In this document: in pieces, positions 57,063 through 64,000 of the stretch
How positions within the stretch are numbered: the stretch's first letter is position 1
Layout of the letters: the number at the start of each line of letters is the position of its first letter
Assembly (NCBI RefSeq): GCF_905163445.1
Contig: NC_053189.1
Coordinates: 12,666,001 to 12,730,000 of the forward strand
Reading direction: 5' to 3'
DNA from: Pararge aegeria
Lineage: Eukaryota; Arthropoda; Insecta; Lepidoptera; Nymphalidae
DNA: 64,000 nucleotides
Notes under the pieces: generated by a model
What the model saw: only the letters and a program-made list of their open reading frames with translations
Databases searched by the model: none
Told to the model about the DNA's origin: nothing
Position numbers and translations under genes: made by a program

Positions 57063-57150
57063 CGTCATCGTATCAACACATTACCAGACAAAGGCACGGG
57101 TCTCCTCCCACAATAAGAAGGGTTTAGGCCGTAGTCATCCACTGCAATAT
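57063..57150 (-). mobile_element. SINE-C 3' fragment
   Basis: GGCACGGGTCTCCTCCCACA, then AGAAGGGTTTAGGCCGTAGT, in reverse orientation, with the TCATCGTATCAACACATTAC tail at the left. Confidence 0.7.
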
Positions 57151-57544
57151 TATACAACCGTACTCCACCACCACAATATTATTCCATTTTTTTTTAAATA
57201 GACAACCATAAACATCTTAAAATTTTACTTTTTATATTGAGAAAATTTTATTAAAACGTATAACCGTCTAGAATTAAGTCAGAAATATGGTCAAAAATAA
57301 CATATATTTCGGTATAAAAGAACTACTTACTTAGATTTTATAAGTAATTTATCTTCTTCCAACCTAATTTAGCAGCTTTAGCACCTTAAATAAATTGGAA
57401 AGCGATATTTATTTTTATTCATACTGCGCTTTTTACAAAATTATACATGTTTGTTATTGTTTTAATTGAAGTTAGAGATGTCAAGAAAGCATTCTTTCAG
57501 CCGCCGGATTATAGGTACAAAATAAGTTGAGTATTACGTGCTTA

Positions 57545-57715
57545 ATAAATAGTCCTGCAACTGCAACACGGCCAGTGACCAGACGCAATTTTGCCGAAAC
57601 ATTGAACAAATTAAATGTCTGATTGCGAAATGTTTGATGCTAGTTCAAATCGCGAAAATTCAGACATTCCGGCATTTTTGTACGAACATTTTCAATTTTG
57701 TTCGCCTTTATAAAA
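57545..57715. promoter_or_regulatory. Candidate conserved non-coding element
   Basis: Unique, mixed composition (AACACGGCCAGTGACCAGACG, ATTGCGAAATGTTTGATGC), with several TTGAACAAA/ATTTTGTTC-like inverted words. Inference from composition only. Confidence 0.25.
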
Positions 57716-58429
57716 CAGCTCTACATACCTCCATACTGCACTAAAATAAACATAACTCTCTCTTAAAAACAAGCCACAAAAACGTATTTAAATAATAATC
57801 GTTACTAATACCTTTTCCCCAAGGCAGAAACATAAAAAAGACAACCATATGTGGGTAAACCATGCTTGTTACAGCATTTTATTTGCTCACATAGCTTAGG
57901 AGATAATGAAAAAAAATACGGGAAGTATTGGAGGGGTTTACGGCTAGGAATAAGGTATCCTAACCTTACGTGGCCTGATAATGCAACATAGGTCTTAATA
58001 CGTACTTGATCCTGGAACAGACTGCTAAATAGCATTTAGGCCAGCAAGTAATTAATTTATTTATTTAAACACTTCATTCAACAACCAATAAAAACGGTTT
58101 ACAAAGGATGGACTCAATGCTTAAGCATTTTCTACCAGCCAACCCATCGGACGTGCGAGAAAAACGAGCGAGTGTGTGGCCAAAAATTTTAGTTGGGCGT
58201 ATAAGTACCATATGTAAGTAATACTATACAAATACTGTACACGATCTTCGTGCCAATAAATTAAAAAATCATAGGTCCAACTGTAAAGCATTTTTTCAAT
58301 TACAATATTAACAGTACAAAAGTTTTCAGTCTGACATGATGATGATAGTGACCGGGATTGACGGCTTAAAGTGCTCTACGAGACCCGAAATTATAGTTAA
58401 GTTGAATATATTTAGACTTTAAAATTTTT

Positions 58430-59070
58430 ACACAATAATTATTGAACCATGTTATTCAATGTTCGCGCCGTGCTATATTTCGCGTTCCACGAATGTCCAT
58501 AATCGAATGTGTTTAAATCGTTAAATCTTCAACACACTTTTTACATGACGTGATTCATATCTTCTTCATAAAGCAGTCAACTATTTTTCTGCATTAAAAA
58601 AGACCGATCATCGGTTCGAAGTAAATAATTTGCCGATTTATATTTCACTACTACTATTACGGATTAGCTTTAAGGTTCAAAATTAAATATTATACCAATA
58701 AAAGGGATAATAATGGCTTCCCCACATCCGACCGTGCCGATAATTCCTCCGTTCGCTTCCCAATAAATATACCTCCGACATTTTGAAGTTGCGTAGAGCG
58801 GTATATTTCATAATAACCTTAGGCGAGACAGGAACCAGTTCGCCCTTCAAGCTCAAGCAATAAAGGGAATCCCTCTAAACGTGCCGGGCGTGTATGTCCC
58901 TTCTTATAAATATCAATTTATACGCCGTGTCAGTTACGTTAAAGCGTAGCCATTTTCAGGCTACGAATCGTCGGCAATACGTCTTGAAGCGCTCGCTAAA
59001 TCACCATTATTTCCCTTGAAATTTTTACATAGAGCAGACCGCAGACTGCCCGTAATTACTGAGATAGATG
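58430..59070. promoter_or_regulatory. Candidate conserved non-coding region
   Basis: A 640-bp unique block clearly less AT-rich than its flanks, with CATCCGACCGTGCCGATAAT, CTCCGTTCGCTTCCCAATAA, AAACGTGCCGGGCGTGTATG and CGTCGGCAATACGTC. No long open frame and no repeat match. It is the best candidate for a cis-regulatory element in the right half, but unproven. Confidence 0.35.
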
Positions 59071-59465
59071 TTTTATGGTTGGAAAGTCTCTATTTAAAAC
59101 CCTGTTTTGCATTATTATTACTTTTTAACATCTCGCGTACATACGGATGTCAAGTTACTCTTTGACCGACTTACAGCCATTTAGAGAGGAAAATCTTTTT
59201 TATTAAATTAAAATTACAGACGTGCCGTGCTGTTCACCTATCTACTAGGCTGGCAATTTTTTTAATTGTTTACGAGGCAACCGTTTAAGTACCTACCTAA
59301 TCGAATAAAGTATTTTTACAATAGAGTTAGGTACGAATTCAGAAGTTAGGAATTAATGATAACGTGTGAAATCGATTAATACAGGTAGGTCCACCGGGCC
59401 AAAAAAAGACAGGTAGGTAGTTACCACGGTCACTTGAAATACTTTCTATTTTTATTTTATAGTAA

Positions 59466-59705
59466 TGACTAGCTTTTGCCCGCGACTTCATCTGCGTTGA
59501 CTTTAGAATTGGGTATAAAGCTTCGCTCGTTAACAATTTTCAATTTTCCCTCGGGAACTACTTAAGGAATCTGGGTAAAAGGTAGCCTATGTTCTTTTCC
59601 ATGTCAAAGGCTACATGTATGCCAAATTTCCGTTCCAACTCCGTTCCGTTTCCGTTCAAAATCCGATCAACCGTTTTTGCGTGATTGAGTAACAAACATC
59701 CAACC
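59466..59705 (+). repeat. Dispersed repeat related to G (copy 2 of 2)
   Basis: TAGCTTTTGCCCGCGACTTC, AAGCTTCGCTCGTTAACAAT, CTCGGGAACTACTTAAGG, GGTAGCCTATGTTCTTTTCC and TTTTTGCGTGATTGAGTAAC. Better preserved than 50748-50945; it includes a short CCGTTCCGTTTCCGTTC expansion. Confidence 0.7.
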
Positions 59706-60940
59706 AGAAAAACCATCGGCTTCAAATAGAGAAAATACTTCCTTCAGCGGCACTGTATCCATCATGCTGATCGTTGATAGTGTTCCTGACTGTGTTCAGA
59801 CCAGATGCTGCTTGGTAGCAGAAATAGCGACAAGCCCTGACACATAAAACTGTACTAATACCAAAGCCAATACTAATCTTCTGAAAAATATGCTCAAATA
59901 TCCTTTACTCTCAGATCCGCAACAGAACACAAATTCCGCGCGGCGTTACACCAATTGCAAAACGCGAAACCAAGTTGACATTAAAATTCATTAAATACCG
60001 TTCCCGGCTTAAATTTACAGTCAACAGACAAAAATAGAGCAATATTTTAAAAGGATTTACGGTACAAATATATGTTAAGTTTGCCAGATATATTATATTT
60101 GGGGTTGGTCCCAAGATGGGTGGGGGTACGTGAAAACATTCGGCTACGTGCCTTAGCATAATGCCTTTGGAAGGGCGTTGAGGCTGCTAAGCTTCCGTAA
60201 TTCGTCTTCCAGGAATCCCTAATTTGAAATGTGGATGAGTCGAAATACCAGGAGGTAAATAACGACGCCCTAACCCGCTTGCTATGAATTATATTAGGTA
60301 AGCTTTATATATTTAATTTGAAGACTTCAGATGTCGTAGCTATTACATTGGCATGCTTTCGAGTAACTATTACTAGCTAATAATTCTTTGATCGTATATG
60401 TTAAGAGCGTAATAGTACCGGATTCGATTTCAGTATGTGACGTTGTTATTCGCCATTTGTTTGTTTCAATTACATCAATAAGGGTATCAAGAGAAAGGGC
60501 TTGACTAGTGGAATACTATACACTATGATATATTCCAAATCCAAGATTGCCGCCACCACGAAACGGCGAATTAGATTTTTTTCCACAACATCAAATGCCC
60601 ATATTGCAAAAATGTACCTACATTAAACTGAAAGTCGGGGGTTTTCAAATTATTATTTTTTAGAACGTGTAAATGAAAATCGAAATAATACTTCACAGGC
60701 TTTAGAGGTACTGTCTCTAAGACTTATCTGTGTAATCGTAAACCTAACAGTTGTTGAGTAGACCACTGCCACAGTTTTAGCTGAAAGAAATTAGATACAC
60801 AACATCACAAGTAGGTACACATCGGGGAGCGTACTATGCGCGTGTCTGTCTTTTATCTTCAATAGGGTTGTCATAAGTAAACACTTATAACGTTCTGAAT
60901 TCGTTTGTATGGAAAATTAATATGTCTCTTTTGATTTAAT
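59706..60940. other. Unique stretch
   Basis: No gene or repeat recognised. Confidence 0.4.
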
Positions 60941-60942
60941 AT

Positions 60943-61028
60943 TTTTACAGGGTGATTCCTTATGAAATATACTCGTACTTATGCATCCTTCAGCGTTATT
61001 TCGTAATTTGGTTACACGTTGTATATTA
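60943..61028 (+). repeat. Dispersed repeat shared with 3627-3695
   Basis: TTTTTACAGGGTGATTCCTT, AAATATACTCGTACTTATGC, ATCCTTCAGCG and ACACGTTGTATAT. Inverted relative to its partner. Confidence 0.6.
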
Positions 61029-61639
61029 TTAAAAATGTTGTTTCGCAATAAAGTTTCGCATATAAAATGGTTTAAATTTTAAATGGATCAAAATAACAAC
61101 AGCGAAAAACTAAAAGCGGAGTCTAATGTTGAAAACGTAAGTTTTTCTTCATTAAAACCCCGGCAACGTCCGTGGCTTTAAAATTTTCGCCAAGTTGTTA
61201 CAGGATTAGCTACAAAAGCGGGTGATATCTTAAATGTGAATCTGCTGTAAACAAATTCGTGCTGCCGCCCCGATTTATGAGTTTATTTATCATTAACAAA
61301 TTATTATTAAAGCGGGTGAGTTTTCAGTTTTACTGTAGCCGCTTTTCACGGAATTATTTTCCGCTTACATTTTATTTTTTGGAAAATATATGTAAGATAG
61401 ATAGATTTTTTTTTGTGTACGTGAATCATTTTTATATATTTCAAAACGCAAGCCTTGAGTTAGTTACCTACCTATACTTCTGAATTGTTTACTTTATTAT
61501 CCTTATCATTCTCAGACTCATCCTCTTTCACTTCTGAGCACTAGCCTCCTCTTTATAGCAAACAGGGATTTTTAGCTAAAATCTTCCACGCTATGCGGTT
61601 ACGGTGGGTTGGCGGGTTTTAACTGCTATCACCACATGG

Positions 61640-61806
61640 GTGTGATAAACATTACGACGAAGTAATAGCCGGGCTCGGGTATTTAAAATACTCTACGAGC
61701 ACAAAGCAGGAATAAGACCGAATATCTAACAGTTTTTAATCTGACCCGGAAGTCAAACTCGTGATCCGTAATCCATCATGCTGGCCACTACTCTAACTAG
61801 GCAGTG
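61640..61806 (-). mobile_element. tRNA-like SINE, degenerate, another family
   Basis: The reverse complement starts CTAGTTAGAGTAGTGGCCAG, has a B box-like GAGTTTGACTTCC, then GTCTTATTCCTGC and CTCGTAGAGTATTTTAAATA. Similar TCTACGAG-containing pieces occur near 58370. Tentative. Confidence 0.4.
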
Positions 61807-62238
61807 TTGAAATATAATGGAATTGTGAAAATTATTTTGTTAATACCTTAATATATATTTAAAAAAATTATGGTCGAATTAAAATAAATTGTTTGGCATT
61901 AGCTTGGTCAAATTAACTAAACTATAAAATGGATAATTTAAAATCCACGATACCAAACAACCAAAACTGTTTCCATAAAATTTTTGAGAGTGCAAGTACA
62001 TTTAGGTATACAATCTACCCATGATTCCTCTAAAAGGTAAATCACGAGATATACACGACCATTCCGTTAAGGATACAAAGGAGTCCCATCTGCTTCCGTC
62101 GCCAAGATTCAATTAATTTTTTACGGGAGATTATCACGCAGGCATAGAAAGAGAAGTGGACTTATTACGTGTCGAAAATGTTATAAAATGTTCTTTTGTT
62201 TTATTTATATTACGTAATAATTTAATATTGATAAATTT

Positions 62239-62504
62239 AATAAATAAATATATTACGACAATACACACATCGCCATCTAGCCCCAAAGTAAGCGTAGCTT
62301 GTGTTATGGGTACTAAGATGACTGTTGAATATTTTTATAAATAATATACATTAAATAATTACAATTACTTAGAATATACATATAAACACCCAGACACTGA
62401 AAAACATTCATGCTCATCACACGAACATTTTCCAGTTGTGGGAATCGAACCCACGGCCCAGACTCAGAAAGCAGGATCGCTGCAAACTGCGCCAATCGGC
62501 CGTC
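62239..62504 (-). mobile_element. SINE-A, full length
   Basis: Tail ATAAATAAATATATTACGAC at the left, complete body, B box rc GGGAATCGAACCCACGG and head GCCAATCGGCCGTC. About 11 bp of extra AATTACAATTA sequence lies in the AT-rich middle. Confidence 0.94.
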
Positions 62505-62527
62505 TAATTTAGCTATACTAGCGAGCG

Positions 62528-62720
62528 AAATCATCATCATCATCATTATTATCAACCCACTACCGGACCACTACACGGGTGTCCTCTCAGAATGAGAAGA
62601 GTTTAGGCCGTATACGCTGGCCAAGTGCGAATCGGATGGCTTCGCGGGTCTTTTTTAAACTGTATGGAGAGAACTTTCAGGCATGCAGGTTTCGCGATGT
62701 TTTATAGCTGTTTAAAGTTC
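62528..62720 (-). mobile_element. SINE-C 3' half
   Basis: The left TCATCATCATCATTATTATC tail, CACGGGTGTCCTCTCAGAAT, GAGAAGAGTTTAGGCCGTAT, GCTGGCCAAGTGCG and GGCATGCAGGTTTCGCGATG. It lies head-on to the SINE-A at 62239-62504, 24 bp away. Confidence 0.82.
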
Positions 62721-63585
62721 GCCTCGAGTTGAGGATCTAACCAACATGATTTTACAACGAATGAAATTTTAATGAATTTAAACTTAGAGATAGATATTTA
62801 TTACATCATCATCAACGACACCAAAAAACAAATACTTTTTTTTTTGCATATTAAAATTATAAACTTTAACTGTAATTTTTTAACACCATAATACGTCATT
62901 ATCTAAATATTTCACTATATTTTCTGCAATAGCAGTCAGGTATTACTAGTAAATATCGATTAAAGTGACTGTGTGACGTAAAATTGAAAACATAATCGTA
63001 AAGCGACGTTTAACAATATTCAATATATAACCATGGCTGGATTAGGGGGTAAGATATTATTGTAATATTCCCCAAGAATAGATAAACGCTATTAAAAAAT
63101 GCAATTCAGCTACAGAGTAAAAATTCAGATCGATTTAGCTGTTCAGCCGGTAACAAAAGTTATTTTTTCATCCGCATCAAAAGATGATAGAAGCTATTTC
63201 GTTGACAAATTTGATCAAGTACGATGCAGCGGTAGAGAAGAGAATAGGAAGAAGAAAAAAAAATATAATATTTTTCAGCCCTAACAAACAAATTATAAGT
63301 AATTATAAGATATCTTTTAAAAATTTATGAAATTTTGGAAACATTCAACCCGTTGTTGATTGGTATCTATCGCAATAACATTCCACTTGCTATCATGTTA
63401 CGTAATACATAGTTCAGTACAGTTGTGTGCTTACCGCGGAGCTCGTAAATGAAAAATAAACATGCGTCGAGCTTTATGTGTTGCCGCTCGCGATGTTATA
63501 CGAATTATCATTGTTTGCGAGTTTACACTTCCTTCATACTACTTAAACATAATATTATGAGGTGTTGCATTTGCAATATTCCTAC
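62721..63585. other. Unique stretch with a mixed-composition block at 63380-63560
   Basis: No gene. Positions 63430-63530 (TGCTTACCGCGGAGCTCG, CATGCGTCGAGCTTTATG, TTGCCGCTCGCGATG) are candidates for conserved non-coding sequence. Confidence 0.3.
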
Positions 63586-63589
63586 AGAA

Positions 63590-63742
63590 TAATGAGATTA
63601 AATGTCCAGGGTGTCAGGGGGTCCTCGTATGAGAGTCAAAGGAACGCTGGACATTGGATTCTTGGACCTTGGAATTTGACAAGCCCTACAAAAGAGCTAT
63701 GCCTAGCAGTGGACAACCATCGGTTGATATAATGATGATGAG
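63590..63742 (+). mobile_element. RTE-type LINE 3' end, degenerate
   Basis: CTTGGACCTTGGAATTTGAC, ACAAAAGAGCTATGCCTAGC and AGTGGACAACCATCGGTTGA, then ATAATGATGATGAG. These correspond to the AQDRG...SLQK...QQWTSIG end and GAT tail of the copy at 964-1255, with stops. Confidence 0.65.
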
Positions 63743-64000
63743 TTAAGTAATATCTCCAAATAAATCTTTTTTTTAATATAATAGTATTTTAATGGCATTG
63801 TTAAATAAAATAAAAAATACTGAGCTTCATTTTTTAGAGATACCACTAACAGATTTGTATGTTTTGTAAGAATGAGTGTGATGTAATGTAATGTGAAGGT
63901 GCTGAGAAAATTTAAATTACTTTAAAAGCTGCATGGTTCCATTTATTTTGTCTAGCTAATAACTTGCACATAATTATCATAATACGTGACAACTTATAAA

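Noticed and set aside
1..64000. CRISPR array, operon, bacterial or phage genes
   Set aside because: No regular repeat-spacer pattern, no ribosome binding sites or compact genes; the sequence is animal nuclear DNA.

Overview
The window is AT-rich animal DNA with no host protein-coding gene that I can recognise. It is packed with short tRNA-derived SINEs, LINE fragments and small terminal-inverted-repeat elements. Several of these (the RTE tails ending in GAT repeats, the LINE 3' ends with a GTAGGCCT motif, the SINE with a GAGGAAACCTGCATG core) are of kinds common in moths and butterflies. I therefore read it as lepidopteran nuclear DNA, probably a butterfly; family and species are guesses. All recognisable coding sequence belongs to decayed retrotransposons.

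Family names used here are local labels. SINE-A is a ~255 bp tRNA-like element (A box TGGCGCAGTGGGC, B box GGTTCGATTCC, TTTATTTATT tail), with nine near-complete copies and two tail fragments. SINE-B starts GACCTCCGTGGCGCAGC and ends in poly(A). SINE-C has the core GAGGAAACCTGCATGCCTGA and a GAT-rich tail. LINE-D is a LINE 3' end. E, F and G are dispersed repeats of unassigned class. MITE-1 is a hAT-like element with CAGTGGCGTGCAC ends.

Layout. 0-18 kb: sparse SINE/LINE fragments, a 204 bp inverted-repeat element (2827-3030), a diverged duplicated block (6336-6676), a 9-bp minisatellite (10024-10140) and long unique stretches. 18.1-20.9 kb: a LINE pol C-terminus (minus strand), then a 2.5 kb CR1/Daphne-like LINE (plus strand) with an ORF1 relic and a frameshifted reverse transcriptase. 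21.9-26 kb: a SINE hot spot, including two SINE-A copies head to head. 28.9-32 kb: RTE relics and a 5'-truncated LINE with a 276-codon open frame that has landed inside LINE-D. 32.4-35.5 kb: repeats plus a MITE-1 copy carrying two adjacent perfect hairpins. 36-47 kb: mostly SINE-B/SINE-C fragments, a long hairpin and a 200 bp direct duplication. 47-64 kb: mostly unique sequence with another long hairpin and several moderately GC-rich blocks that are candidate conserved non-coding elements.

Two observations connect the parts. The SINE-B 3' end closely matches the 3' end of the minus-strand LINE at 30.8-31.7 kb, and the SINE-C tail resembles the RTE tail. Both look like SINE/partner-LINE pairs. 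Independently, several long near-perfect hairpins with loops of 3-9 nt occur in the window, a pattern expected from replication template switching or from small-RNA hairpins. I found no CRISPR array, no rRNA and no convincing functional tRNA.
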